Positions 52,263-61,944 of a stretch of DNA of 64,000 nt are shown here, in pieces (the stretch's first letter is position 1; each line of letters starts with the position of its first letter). Origin of the DNA: Lysinibacillus sp. OF-1 (lineage in GTDB: Bacteria; Bacillota; Bacilli; Bacillales_A; Planococcaceae); the NCBI RefSeq assembly GCF_028356935.1, contig NZ_CP102798.1, positions 1,798,001 through 1,862,000 of the forward strand, read 5' to 3'. The position numbers were made by a program, and so were the translations under genes. A model generated the notes under the pieces. That model did no database searches, had not been told where the DNA came from, and saw only the letters and a program-made list of their open reading frames with translations.

Positions 52263-53522
52263 ATGACAACGTCCAATGAAGAAAAATTGATTAATAAAAA
52301 AATTTCTAGACGTGATATGTTGAAGCTGACAAGCATCGGTGTGGCAGGTGTTGCCATCGGTGCCTCCGGTTTGGGTGGTGTCATGAAAGCGATGGGCTAT
52401 GATGTTTTTGAGACAGCAGCAGATAGCACGACGGCTAGCAATAAGATCAATTTCTATGGCGAGCACCAGTCGGGTATCGTGACACCTGTTCAAACGAATA
52501 TTTATTTTGCTTCTTTAGATGTGTTAGTGACATCGAAGAAGGAACTACAAGAGTTGTTCCAGCAATGGACACCTCTTGTTGTGCGTTTAATGAATGGTGA
52601 ATTAATGGTCGATGTTTCGACGAATACGAGAGTACCAACAGGTGATACAGGAGAGGCAGAGGGCTTAGATGCAGCCAATTTATCGATTACTATCGGTGTA
52701 GGTCCTTCGCTATTCGATAAACTGGGAATGCAGCATGTAAAACCAGCGGAGCTAAAGAATTTACCACATTTCCCTAAAGATCAGCTACAGAAGGAATATA
52801 CAGGTGGTGATCTGTGTATTCAAGCCTGTGCAGATGATCCACAGGTGGCATTCCATGCAGTGCGCAATTTAGTACGAGCTGCTTCTGGTAAAGTAGAGAT
52901 TAAATGGTCACAGGCTGGCTTTAACTCGTTTCCAGCTGGTGGAGGGACACCTCGAAATCTCTTTGCCTTCAAGGATGGTACGGTGAATCCAGCCATTACG
53001 GATGAAAAAGACTTAAATAAGATTGTGTGGGTGGATAAAGGCTGGCTAAAGGGCGGCTCTTATTTAATCGCACGAAAAGTTCAAATGCATCTTGAAACAT
53101 GGGATCGCACATCATTGAAAGATCAAGAGGCTACATTTGGTCGTTATCGTGACAGTGGTGCACCATTTGGCAAAACAAAGGAATTTGATGATTTTGATGT
53201 AGAGGCAAAGGATGACAAGGGCAATTATATTATGCCTGATACGTCACATGTTCATTTAGCACGTAAATCGGGTGCACGTGTTTTACGACGTTCTTACTCG
53301 TATGCATCGGGTGTCATGTCGAATACAGGAACCCATGATGCAGGGCTAATCTTTATTTCTTTTCAAAAAGACCCAGCCCAATTTACAACAATCCAAAATA
53401 GCTTAGGGCGTATGGATAAAATGAATGAGTATATTACCCATCGAGGCAGTGCCGTGTTTGCTTGCTTCCCTGGTGTACAAAAGGGGAGTTATTTAGGTGA
53501 AGCACTTTTTAACGCGCTGTAG
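52263..53522 (+). CDS. efeB: EfeB, DyP-type heme peroxidase
   Basis: A 419-residue exported peroxidase. A Tat signal is clear: SRRDMLKLTSIGVAGVAIG. The DyP hallmarks are FAFKDGTVNP (GxxDG-like loop with catalytic Asp) and the proximal heme His in HVHLARKSGARVLRRSYSY. In EfeUOB systems it oxidises ferrous iron or releases iron from heme. ATG 52263 lies eight bases after GGAG; a GTG at 52254 would overlap that site. It overlaps efeU by 26 bases. Confidence 0.9.
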   Translation: MTTSNEEKLINKKISRRDMLKLTSIGVAGVAIGASGLGGVMKAMGYDVFETAADSTTASNKINFYGEHQSGIVTPVQTNIYFASLDVLVTSKKELQELFQQWTPLVVRLMNGELMVDVSTNTRVPTGDTGEAEGLDAANLSITIGVGPSLFDKLGMQHVKPAELKNLPHFPKDQLQKEYTGGDLCIQACADDPQVAFHAVRNLVRAASGKVEIKWSQAGFNSFPAGGGTPRNLFAFKDGTVNPAITDEKDLNKIVWVDKGWLKGGSYLIARKVQMHLETWDRTSLKDQEATFGRYRDSGAPFGKTKEFDDFDVEAKDDKGNYIMPDTSHVHLARKSGARVLRRSYSYASGVMSNTGTHDAGLIFISFQKDPAQFTTIQNSLGRMDKMNEYITHRGSAVFACFPGVQKGSYLGEALFNAL

Positions 53523-55212
53523 TATTATCATTGCCTTAATCCTAACTTTAGCTCTACCTGTGCAGGCAGCGCAATCTTATAGCCATTTATATATTGCGAT
53601 TAGTGATGCACTGATGAATACGAAGCAGGATAAAGAGACGGAGGCCAAGCAGGCGCTCGAACAATTTGCTGCGGACTGGGCTAAAGTTTCTTCAGAGCAG
53701 AAAGATGCCAAAGCAAAGGTCGATGAAATGCTTGCGCAGGCTACTGAAGCAACATCCAAAGACGAGCGTTTAGAGGCGTTGTCGGCACTGTCGAATGCAT
53801 TACGTGCCCTAGAAAAACTTGAAAATCCAGTGGACGAAGCGGCACAGCGAGCAGAGTTTGGGCAAAAGTTTAAGCCGATCATGGCAGACTTCGAAAAAGC
53901 TTTAGCCAGTGGGGACATTCAGTCTATTGATGAAGCCTACAAAGATTTTAATAGCAAATGGAATAAAAATGAGCGCCCTGTGCGTGAGCAAAGCATTGCG
54001 ATGTATGGGCAAATCGAAACACAAATGGCGTTTCTACGTATCGCCATTTCGGCAGAGGAGCCAGATATAGCCCTTATGCAATCTCAATTTGAGGATTTGC
54101 AGCAAACGATTGAGGATTTTGTGGCTGGTAACGAAACAGCTGAAGTGGTTGAAGGGGACTATTCGTTAGCGACATTGATTGCTTATATCGATGAGGCAAA
54201 GGACTTTGTTGATGCTGGTGATTATCAGGCGGCTGCTGATAAAATACGTGAGTTTATTACCATTTGGCCAAGTGTAGAGATTGAAATTTCCACACGTAAT
54301 GGCAGTCTTTATACGAAAATCGAAAGTGATATGCCGATTATCGCAAGTGATTTATTAAAATCCAACGTCGATCAGCAAGCAATCACAAAAAAATTAGATA
54401 CTTTCCGTACTGAAATCGAACTGATTCAAGGGGATTCAGATTATACAATTTGGGATGCTGCATTAATTTTGCTGCGTGAGGGACTAGAGGCGCTACTGAT
54501 TATTTTAGCCTTAGTATCATTCCTCAATAAATCAGGACAGAATAAGATGCGCAAATGGATTTATGTTGGAGCGTTTGTCGGCGTTCTATTATCAGCCATT
54601 GCTGCCATCCTCATGTCCACGATTTTGAATTCAGCAACAATTGATACGAATCGAGAATTAATGGAAGGTTATGTTGGGCTAGTTGCAGCAGCGATGATGA
54701 TCGGTGTTGGTATTTGGCTGCATAGTAAATCAAGTGTAGTCAGTTGGAATCGCTATATTTCGAAACAAATGGGCAATGCCATTTCTAGTGGTTCTATTTT
54801 TGCGATGGCTGCCATTAGTTTCTTATCGGTCTTCCGTGAAGGAGCCGAAACACTAGTCTTTTACGCGGGTATTGCACCGAAAATGGAGACTTCGCAATTT
54901 ATTCTTGGGATTGTTATAGCACTGCTTATACTTACTGTACTGGCTATTGTATTATTTAAAGCAAGTGGCAAAATCTCCATCCATAAATTTTTTGCTGTCG
55001 CAACGGTGCTTATTTATGTATTAGCCTTTAAAATTATTGGTGTCAGTCTGCATACATTGCAGCTCACGGATAATCTGTCCACGACGATTGTTGATGGCTT
55101 ACCTGTCATTAGCCTGATTGGCTTCTATCCAACAGCGGAAACCATCATTGGGCAGGCAATCTTACTTGTGTTAGTGGCAGCTACTATAATCTATAAAAAG
55201 AAACGAGCCTAA
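53497..55212 (+). CDS. efeU: EfeU, FTR1-family iron permease with long extracellular domain
   Basis: A 571-residue protein. A signal peptide (IIIALILTLALPVQAAQS) is followed by about 300 residues of helical extracytoplasmic domain rich in Asp, Glu and Lys, then the FTR1 permease with seven helices. Both REXXE iron motifs are present: LREGLEALLI near residue 328 and FREGAETLVF near 447. The permease part alone is the length of E. coli EfeU; the added N-domain resembles that of B. subtilis YwbL. GTG 53497 lies eight bases after AAGGGGAG. Confidence 0.9.
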   Translation: MKHFLTRCSIIIALILTLALPVQAAQSYSHLYIAISDALMNTKQDKETEAKQALEQFAADWAKVSSEQKDAKAKVDEMLAQATEATSKDERLEALSALSNALRALEKLENPVDEAAQRAEFGQKFKPIMADFEKALASGDIQSIDEAYKDFNSKWNKNERPVREQSIAMYGQIETQMAFLRIAISAEEPDIALMQSQFEDLQQTIEDFVAGNETAEVVEGDYSLATLIAYIDEAKDFVDAGDYQAAADKIREFITIWPSVEIEISTRNGSLYTKIESDMPIIASDLLKSNVDQQAITKKLDTFRTEIELIQGDSDYTIWDAALILLREGLEALLIILALVSFLNKSGQNKMRKWIYVGAFVGVLLSAIAAILMSTILNSATIDTNRELMEGYVGLVAAAMMIGVGIWLHSKSSVVSWNRYISKQMGNAISSGSIFAMAAISFLSVFREGAETLVFYAGIAPKMETSQFILGIVIALLILTVLAIVLFKASGKISIHKFFAVATVLIYVLAFKIIGVSLHTLQLTDNLSTTIVDGLPVISLIGFYPTAETIIGQAILLVLVAATIIYKKKRA

Positions 55213-55247
55213 CGATAAAGGGTAGATGAGCGTACGTAAACCGCCAT

Positions 55248-56137
55248 CTACCTTTTTGATTGCCAATGGGCAGGTCGTTTCAGATAGGAAGGCAATTTAG
55301 TAGAGCGGTCACCTTGTGCGGCGTTCATTTGCATTTGTGTTAAAAACAGACTTGTCGAAAGGTCAGCCCCACGTAAATTGGCATCACGTAAATCAGCTCC
55401 GATGAAATCTACTGCTTGTAAATTAGCATCTTGAAGATTGGCCGCGATTAAATAGCTACCCCTTAGATCAGTCGCTCGTAAATCCTTGCCTTTTAAATTT
55501 TTGCCCATCCAATCCGCTCCACGCTGATTCAAATGTCGCGTGATTTTGCCTTTCAGCCTCTGTTGACGAATTTGTTCGCTTGTTTGTAGTAATAGCGCAT
55601 TGACAGGCATACGAATAGCCATCATATCGAGTGCTAATAAGGCATCGGCATCAAGTGATTTTGCTTGTTGTAGCTGCTCCAATTGCGTTAGAAGCTGCTC
55701 ATCAAGCGGCTGTTCACCTGATAGGATAAGGCCTCAGCTACATAAGCAAGCATTTCGTAAAGCTGTTCCATGATTGGGAAAACCCGAAACAACTTGTCAG
55801 CATGCTCACGGGATTGTCGCCAATCTTGTCCATGAAACGTGACCTGTGACACTTGCTGCCCAGCACCCAAGCAATCAAAAACCGTACAGCCTTTAAAGCC
55901 TGTGTCTTGTAGCTTGCTATGGATATGACAGCTATAGTCATCCTGTAAATTAGGGCATGGGGAGCCAGCTGGTTTATTGATGGCAAAGTCACTGGAAGCA
56001 ACGATATTTAAAGCGGTACAGCATAAGCCGAAATAGCTTTGGCAATCCGCCTGTAAGCTTTCACGGATTTTTTGCCAACAGAGGTAGCTCTTTTTGTCTG
56101 ATGTGACATCCTCATTGTCCTCTCTTACCTCATTCAT
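55248..56137 (-). pseudogene. Pentapeptide-repeat protein gene split by a frameshift
   Basis: Two adjacent minus-strand frames make one known protein of about 290 residues. The first (56137 to 55688) has the Cys-rich N-part (YFGLCCTALNIVASSDFAIN, PCPNLQDDYSCHIHSKL, KGCTVFDCLGAGQ) and VFPIMEQLYEML. The second frame continues QPLDEQLLTQLEQLQQ, then an A(D/N)L pentapeptide repeat region (LKGKDLRATDLRGSYLIAANL) and ends LPSYLKRPAHW. The switch is near 55720, where one base seems missing (a -1 shift is needed). No slippery heptamer is seen, so a real disruption or a sequence error is likelier than programmed shifting. The second frame alone could start at TTG 55682 without a ribosome site. Confidence 0.72.
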
Positions 56138-56256
56138 ATAGTTAATAGTTTATTATTAACGACAGACTAGCAGTTAAAATAAGGATAAAACTGTATTTTG
56201 AAAGATCGTAGGGGATATGGTATTCTTCTTCAAAAGAGTTGTGGAGAAAAGTGGTG

Positions 56257-57855
56257 GTGAAGCATGGGGTAACGGTCAATGAATTATTACAATTGCCATC
56301 CTTTCGGGGGGCAGAGGTGCTAACAGGTCGAAATAATTTACATCGTACGGTATCTTCCTTATCTGTATTAGAGGTATCCAATGTTGATTTTTATTCTAAA
56401 ATTATTAATCGTGTGCAAGAGGAATGGTATGCAGAAGAGATTGTCATTAGCTCTTTTTACTCCATACGAGATAGTGTGGAGCAGCAATGCGAAACGATTC
56501 AGCATTTACATGATTTAGGAGAGCTTGGTCTTATTTTATATTATGTCGGTATTGTCTTGCCCGATATTCCAAAGGAAGTGCTTGACTTAGCGGAGGCGCA
56601 AGGATTTATTATCATTTGTATGCCAAGAAATGATTATTCACTGCGTTATAACGAGGTAATTTATGAGGTAATGGAGGCAATTGTTAGCAATCAAGGTGTG
56701 AATGATCATTTTGTGAAAGAAACGTTGGAAAAGGTATCCTTACTGCCAGAGCATTTAAGAAGTGTTGAAATTACGCTGAAAATGCTCTCAGATCGTTTGA
56801 AAGCCAATATTGTGCTCACAAATAATCATTTTGATATTGTGAATCAAGTGATGTGGCCACGAAATTCATCATTAGATGTAGCGAACGTTATTGAAGAATG
56901 CTCGCAGGCCAACTTCCAGCACGAAACAGGAAAGCTAGAGCTAGAAAGAAGTGATGTCTCCTGTGTCGTTGACTATAAAAGAGTGCATCAGAAAAATGGC
57001 GAGCCCCTCTTTTTATTCTTAATTAAAGAAAATACAAAACTGCCTGCCAAAACGATTGAAAAAGTAAGTGAGGTTGTGCAAGTAGCCATTAATTTATGGG
57101 GGGACAAGCATGATGAGGTAAGTGAGTATGCCTTAGTGAAAGCCATTATTAATGATGAAAGTGAAAAAATGAGAAGATTAGCGAATCTCCTTCATATAGA
57201 TGTTTCCGCCATTCAAATGATGTGGCTCGTCTACATGCATGATTTAGCGGACGAAAAAAGAATTCGCGATGAATTAGAAGAGCAGCTGTCCAAGTATTAC
57301 CAAACAAGAGTGATACAATGCATTGATCATTGTATAATTGTGTTACTAGGGAATTGTTTGTATAAACATCATGAATTTGAAATTGCCACTGAATTTAACG
57401 ATACTACAAGCTATACTGCTCAAATAGCGGAAATTGTTTATGCGCCCAAAATGAGAAATACAAAGTCTGTTCGTCAAATGTATCAATTGGTCAATCAGGT
57501 GGGGGACAAGGCCCATACCATTTATCCAATGCAAAAGCTGTTTACGGCAGCGGAAGTACGCTCCATGAAAAGGGCGATGGATGTCAGTATACAGGGAGAA
57601 GAAATGATTGAAGAGTATTTGTCTGTCATTGAACCTATCTTGCGCGATCATGATTCCTTACAGACCTTAATTACCTTTTTATTAGACGCAAATGCTAGTG
57701 TGGAGCGCTGTGCAGAGCTACTTTATATTCATAAAAATACAGTGAAATATCGCATTAAAAAAATTAGTGAGTTGATTGGCACAGATGTCACAGTATACGC
57801 AGAATTTTACGATGTGTATATGGCTTGTATGCTGTATCGATTGATTAATGATTGA
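56257..57855 (+). CDS. PucR-family transcriptional regulator
   Basis: A roughly 532-residue activator: N-terminal PucR sensor domain (VTVNELLQLPSFRGAEVLTGRNNLHRTVSSLSVLE) and C-terminal helix-turn-helix of the PucR/CdaR type (FLLDANASVERCAELLYIHKNTVKYRIKKISELIG). PucR proteins turn on purine, amino acid or related catabolic genes. The frame opens at TTG 56239; GTG 56257 is chosen because GTGGAG precedes it and homology begins right after. It lies just before the permease, DUF917 and hydantoinase-like genes, which it probably controls. Confidence 0.87.
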   Translation: MKHGVTVNELLQLPSFRGAEVLTGRNNLHRTVSSLSVLEVSNVDFYSKIINRVQEEWYAEEIVISSFYSIRDSVEQQCETIQHLHDLGELGLILYYVGIVLPDIPKEVLDLAEAQGFIIICMPRNDYSLRYNEVIYEVMEAIVSNQGVNDHFVKETLEKVSLLPEHLRSVEITLKMLSDRLKANIVLTNNHFDIVNQVMWPRNSSLDVANVIEECSQANFQHETGKLELERSDVSCVVDYKRVHQKNGEPLFLFLIKENTKLPAKTIEKVSEVVQVAINLWGDKHDEVSEYALVKAIINDESEKMRRLANLLHIDVSAIQMMWLVYMHDLADEKRIRDELEEQLSKYYQTRVIQCIDHCIIVLLGNCLYKHHEFEIATEFNDTTSYTAQIAEIVYAPKMRNTKSVRQMYQLVNQVGDKAHTIYPMQKLFTAAEVRSMKRAMDVSIQGEEMIEEYLSVIEPILRDHDSLQTLITFLLDANASVERCAELLYIHKNTVKYRIKKISELIGTDVTVYAEFYDVYMACMLYRLIND

Positions 57856-57860
57856 TTAGA

Positions 57861-57908
57861 ATAATCTGAAATTTTGTCATTTTGAACAAAATTTCAGATT
57901 ATTTTTTT
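57861..57908 (+). terminator. Terminator after PucR gene
   Basis: ATAATCTGAAATTTTG and CAAAATTTCAGATTAT pair perfectly around TCATTTTGAA, ending in seven T. Confidence 0.92.
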
Positions 57909-57991
57909 CATTTACGCAAAAGACGTGAAACCACCCTTTCTTTTATAATGAAGAACATTAACCAATCAAGCAATAACAAGGAGGGAGTCAT

Positions 57992-59260
57992 ATGCAAAAC
58001 GAAAACAAAGGTCAATCATGGTATAGCTTAGGCATTATTTGGGCGGGTGCCATGATTTGTATTCCCAGTTTATTAGTAGGTAACGCACTCATAACAAATA
58101 TGAGTCTATCAAAGGCACTTGCTGTCGCTTTTGTAGGCTACGCGATTGTCGTATTCATTATGATTTTACAAGGAATGCAAAGCAGTGATTTAGGAAAACC
58201 AACTGTTCATGTGGCAGGGCAAGTGTTTGGTAAAAAAGGCTCTCGTACTATTTTGTCCATTATTTTAGCCATTGCTTGCTTAGGCTGGTTTGGTATTCAG
58301 GCCAATGTTTGTGGCGTTGCCTTAGCGAATTTACTAGCAATCTATCATTTGAATATACCTATTCCGCTTGCTTCATTGATAAGTGGTATGGTGATGGTCG
58401 TATCCGCTCTTTATGGAATGAAAGTGTTACGTGTATTAAGCTATATCGCCGTACCATTACTTGTCATCATTTGCCTTTACGGTTTAGGGCAAACATTAAC
58501 GGGCGATCAGCTACAGCTTATTCGAGACTATCAGCCACAGGGGAATATGAACTTTATGGATGGTTTAGCTGTAACGATTGGATCTTTTGCTTTAGGGGCT
58601 GTCATAGCGGGAGATTATTCGCAATTTTCCAAAAAGCGTTCAGATGTAGTCAAGGCCGCTGCATTGGGCATTATTCCAGCTGGTGTACTAATGATTGTGG
58701 TAGGAGCCATCTTAACGATTGCCTATCAGACAAGTGATATTACAGCTGTCTTTCTGCATATCGCAACACCGTTTATTGGTGGGGTTGGCTTGATTTTAGC
58801 GACATGGAAAACGAATTTGGTCAATGCCATTTCTGGCGGTATCGCTTTAATTAATGTGTTCGATGTTGCCAAAAACAAAGAGCGCTTAGCGATTGGGGTT
58901 GCAGGAACAATTGGCACAATTTTAGCGGTAGTTGGGATATTAAATTATTTTACACCTATTATGTCGATCTTATCGGCCATGATTCCACCTGTTGCAGGGG
59001 TGATGATTGCCTCCTATTGGGTGATTCATAAAGGCAAAGCAGATAGCTGGCATGAGGTGGAAGGGGTCAATCGATTAGGCGTATTTTCTTGGTTAGTAGG
59101 GGCTATGATTGCCTGTATGCCAGTGGTATTCTCTTTATTCCCTGAGTTGCCATCACTGCCAAATCAACCGATGATTGGCATTATTATTTCATTCGTTATT
59201 TATTATATTGGGTATCGTCTATCCATACAAAAAACGGTCATACTGGAGGAACATAGATGA
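57992..59260 (+). CDS. NCS1-type cytosine/purine permease (CodB-like)
   Basis: A 422-residue transporter with 12 helices. The N-terminal SLGIIWAGAMICIPSLLVGNAL and the segment ALGAVIAGDYSQFSKKRSDVVKAA (conserved DYSRF-like motif) mark the NCS1 cytosine/allantoin/hydantoin permeases. ATG 57992 follows AAGGAGGG. It overlaps the DUF917 gene by four bases (ATGA), which ties transport to the next two enzymes. A cyclic amide or purine-like substrate is a fair inference. Confidence 0.88.
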   Translation: MQNENKGQSWYSLGIIWAGAMICIPSLLVGNALITNMSLSKALAVAFVGYAIVVFIMILQGMQSSDLGKPTVHVAGQVFGKKGSRTILSIILAIACLGWFGIQANVCGVALANLLAIYHLNIPIPLASLISGMVMVVSALYGMKVLRVLSYIAVPLLVIICLYGLGQTLTGDQLQLIRDYQPQGNMNFMDGLAVTIGSFALGAVIAGDYSQFSKKRSDVVKAAALGIIPAGVLMIVVGAILTIAYQTSDITAVFLHIATPFIGGVGLILATWKTNLVNAISGGIALINVFDVAKNKERLAIGVAGTIGTILAVVGILNYFTPIMSILSAMIPPVAGVMIASYWVIHKGKADSWHEVEGVNRLGVFSWLVGAMIACMPVVFSLFPELPSLPNQPMIGIIISFVIYYIGYRLSIQKTVILEEHR

Positions 59261-60360
59261 GATATTTAGATCAAGCAGCTATTGAACATATTGCCATTGG
59301 TGCAGCATTTCTAGGAACAGGTGGAGGCGGAGATCCATACATTGGGAAACTTATGGCGCTTTCTGCCATCGAAAAAAATGGGCCTGTGAAGTTGTATTCG
59401 GTGGATGAAATTGGGGATGATGACTTTTTCATTCCAGCAGCGATGATGGGTGCACCTTCCGTGTTAGTAGAAAAATTTCCACGTGGGGATGAATTTGTCA
59501 AGGTATTCCAAAAGCTTGCTCAATATTTAGGAAAAGAAAAAATTGCAGGCACTTATCCAATGGAAGCGGGCGGCGTCAATTCGATGATTCCGATTGTAGT
59601 AGCTGCACAGCTTGGATTACCGCTGATTGATTGCGACGGGATGGGTCGTGCATTCCCGGAATTACAAATGGTGACCTTTAACCTAGATGGAATTTCGGCA
59701 ACCCCAATGGCCATCACAGATGAAAAAGGGAATATTGGTATTTTTGAAACGATTGATAATAAATGGACGGAGCGTCTCGCCCGAACTGCAACGGTAGAGA
59801 TGGGCGCTAGTTCTCTAGTGAGCCTGTATCCTACGACCGGTGCACAAATTAAGAAAAGTGGTGTGCATCATATTGTGACGCTTTCTGAAAAAATCGGTGA
59901 AATTATTGCCTCTAAAGATCAAGAGGTGAACGATAAGCTAGAAAATCTTTTAACGCTTGTAGAGGGCTATGAGCTATTCCAAGGAAAAATAGTAGATGTT
60001 ATTCGTGAAACAAAAGGTGGCTTTAATCTAGGTAAAATGAATCTTGAAGGGATTGATTCCTATAAAAACGATCAAATGAAGGTTCATTTCCAAAATGAAA
60101 ACTTATTAGCAGAGAAAAACGAGCAGGTTGTTGCGATGACACCAGACTTAATTTGTTTGGTGGATTATGAAACATTATTGCCTGTTACAACAGAAAGCTT
60201 AAAATATGGTAAACGTGTGCGTGTGATTGGCTTACCAGCACATGAAAAGTGGCGTACAGCAAAAGGCATTGAAACAGCAGGACCAAGATACTTTGGCTAT
60301 GATTATGATTACATGCCAATTGAGGAAATGGTGAAAAAGGAGGTAGCAAAACATGTATAA
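59257..60360 (+). CDS. DUF917 family protein
   Basis: A 367-residue protein of the DUF917 family, found beside hydantoinase-type genes in many bacteria. The glycine-rich start FLGTGGGGDPYIGK, the segment YPMEAGGVNSMIP and the LPLIDCDGMGRAFPELQM motif are characteristic. Its reaction is not established; it is often annotated as a hydantoinase accessory subunit. It overlaps the permease by four bases and the hydantoinase-like gene by eight. Confidence 0.87.
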   Translation: MRYLDQAAIEHIAIGAAFLGTGGGGDPYIGKLMALSAIEKNGPVKLYSVDEIGDDDFFIPAAMMGAPSVLVEKFPRGDEFVKVFQKLAQYLGKEKIAGTYPMEAGGVNSMIPIVVAAQLGLPLIDCDGMGRAFPELQMVTFNLDGISATPMAITDEKGNIGIFETIDNKWTERLARTATVEMGASSLVSLYPTTGAQIKKSGVHHIVTLSEKIGEIIASKDQEVNDKLENLLTLVEGYELFQGKIVDVIRETKGGFNLGKMNLEGIDSYKNDQMKVHFQNENLLAEKNEQVVAMTPDLICLVDYETLLPVTTESLKYGKRVRVIGLPAHEKWRTAKGIETAGPRYFGYDYDYMPIEEMVKKEVAKHV

Positions 60361-61903
60361 AATTGGAATTGATGTGGGCGGAACAAATACGGATGCCATC
60401 CTTTTAGACCATAATAGTCAACTTATTTACAGTGTGAAATCACCAACAAGCTTAGATATTAAAACGGGTATTGAAAAGTCCTTGCAACAATTACTCAAGG
60501 GTGCAAATATTGATAAAACAAAAATAACACATGCAATGTTAGGGACAACCCAATGTACAAATGCCATTGTTGAACGTAAAAAGCTAGCAAAAGTCGGTGT
60601 TATTCGGTTAGGCTATCCAGCAACGGCATCAGTACTTCCTTATACAGCTTGGCCAGCGGATATGATCGATCAATTGTCGGGTCATTATGCGATTGCACAT
60701 GGTGGCTATGAATACGATGGTCAATTATTAAGTGCTCTTAATCAAGAAGAAATTAAAAAACTATTAGAGGAATGGCACGACCAAGTAGAATCGATTGCAA
60801 TTGTTGGTGTCTTTTCTTCTATTAAAAATGATCAAGAATTACAGGTTCGTGAATGGATTCAAGAGGTCTATGGCGAGGAATTTCCTATTTCCTGCTCCTC
60901 ATTAATTGGTTCTGTCGGGCTAATTGAACGTGAAAATGCAACGATCCTAAATGCGGCATTATGTAAGGTCATTGAGACAACAACACAGGGCTTTGTCCAG
61001 GCGCTTCAAACGGAAGGTATTTTTAATGTAGACGTTTATTTATGTCAGAATGACGGTACGTTAATGTCCATCGATTATGCAAAACAATTCCCAATTTTAA
61101 CGATTGCCTGTGGGCCAACAAACAGTATTCGTGGAGCGTCGTATTTATCCCAAATTCAAAATACAATGGTGCTGGACGTTGGGGGAACGACTTCAGATAT
61201 AGGCGTATTACAGGATGGATTCCCACGAGAATCTTCAGTTGCTGTGGAAGTAGGAGACATTCGGACAAACTTTAGGATGCCAGATATTATTTCAGTTGGT
61301 CTTGGTGGTGGTAGTATTGTTCGTGTGAACGGTGACAAAATTACCGTTGGACCAGATAGTGTAGGCTATCAAATTAGTGAGGAGGCACTTGTCTTTGGTG
61401 GCTCGACTTTAACAACAACGGATATCGCTGTCCGTCTAGGCTTAGCAGAAGTAGGCGACCCCACTTTAGTCGCACATCTAGATGAAGCATTTGCCAAAGC
61501 CGTTCAAGAAGAAATTTCTTCCTTACTGGAGCAGGCCATTGATAAGATGAAAACCTCCTCAGAAGATGTGTCACTGGTCTTAGTAGGCGGTGGGGGGATT
61601 ATCGTGCCAGAGCAGATTCGAGGCGTTTCCATTATTGTGAAAAATGAATATGGTGGTGTGGCGAATGCCATCGGTGCCTCTATTGCGCAAATTAGTGGTC
61701 AATATGAGCAAATTTATATTTATGCCAAGGAACCTCGCGAGGAATCATTAAAGGATGCCCAAAGTAAAGCGGTGAAACAAGCAGTATTAGCAGGAGCCAT
61801 TAAAGAGACGATTGAGCTGGTAGAAGTAGAAGAAACACCACTAGCCTATCATCCAGAAAATGCAACAAGATTAAAGGTAAAAGTAGTAGGGAAAATGGTC
61901 TAA
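60353..61903 (+). CDS. Hydantoinase/oxoprolinase family protein (HyuA-like)
   Basis: A 516-residue protein with the hydantoinase N-terminal fold (MYKIGIDVGGTNTDAILLD, ASKHA-type phosphate loop) and the hydantoinase A core (MVLDVGGTTSDIGVLQDGFP, DIISVGLGGGSIVRV). It is shorter than full HyuA (about 680 residues) and no HyuB subunit follows; DUF917 may stand in for it. ATP-dependent opening of a cyclic amide is the family reaction. Start ATG 60353 lies within the end of the DUF917 gene, preceded by AAAAAGGAGG. Last gene of the operon. Confidence 0.87.
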   Translation: MYKIGIDVGGTNTDAILLDHNSQLIYSVKSPTSLDIKTGIEKSLQQLLKGANIDKTKITHAMLGTTQCTNAIVERKKLAKVGVIRLGYPATASVLPYTAWPADMIDQLSGHYAIAHGGYEYDGQLLSALNQEEIKKLLEEWHDQVESIAIVGVFSSIKNDQELQVREWIQEVYGEEFPISCSSLIGSVGLIERENATILNAALCKVIETTTQGFVQALQTEGIFNVDVYLCQNDGTLMSIDYAKQFPILTIACGPTNSIRGASYLSQIQNTMVLDVGGTTSDIGVLQDGFPRESSVAVEVGDIRTNFRMPDIISVGLGGGSIVRVNGDKITVGPDSVGYQISEEALVFGGSTLTTTDIAVRLGLAEVGDPTLVAHLDEAFAKAVQEEISSLLEQAIDKMKTSSEDVSLVLVGGGGIIVPEQIRGVSIIVKNEYGGVANAIGASIAQISGQYEQIYIYAKEPREESLKDAQSKAVKQAVLAGAIKETIELVEVEETPLAYHPENATRLKVKVVGKMV

Positions 61904-61908
61904 CACAT

Positions 61909-61944
61909 AAAGGAAGAGTCCTAATCAAACAGGGCTCTTCCTTT
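61909..61944. terminator. Bidirectional terminator
   Basis: AAAGGAAGAGTCCT and AGGGCTCTTCCTTTT pair around ATCAAAC. It ends the hydantoinase operon and overlaps the end of the decayed HAD gene on the other strand. Confidence 0.85.

Noticed and set aside
55680..55740. Programmed -1 frameshift in the pentapeptide gene
   Set aside because: No slippery heptamer or downstream pseudoknot-like stem is visible at the joint; a mutation or error is simpler.
56142..56381. Minus-strand 79-codon frame opposite the PucR start
   Set aside because: It overlaps the PucR gene and the promoter region between divergent genes and has no family features.
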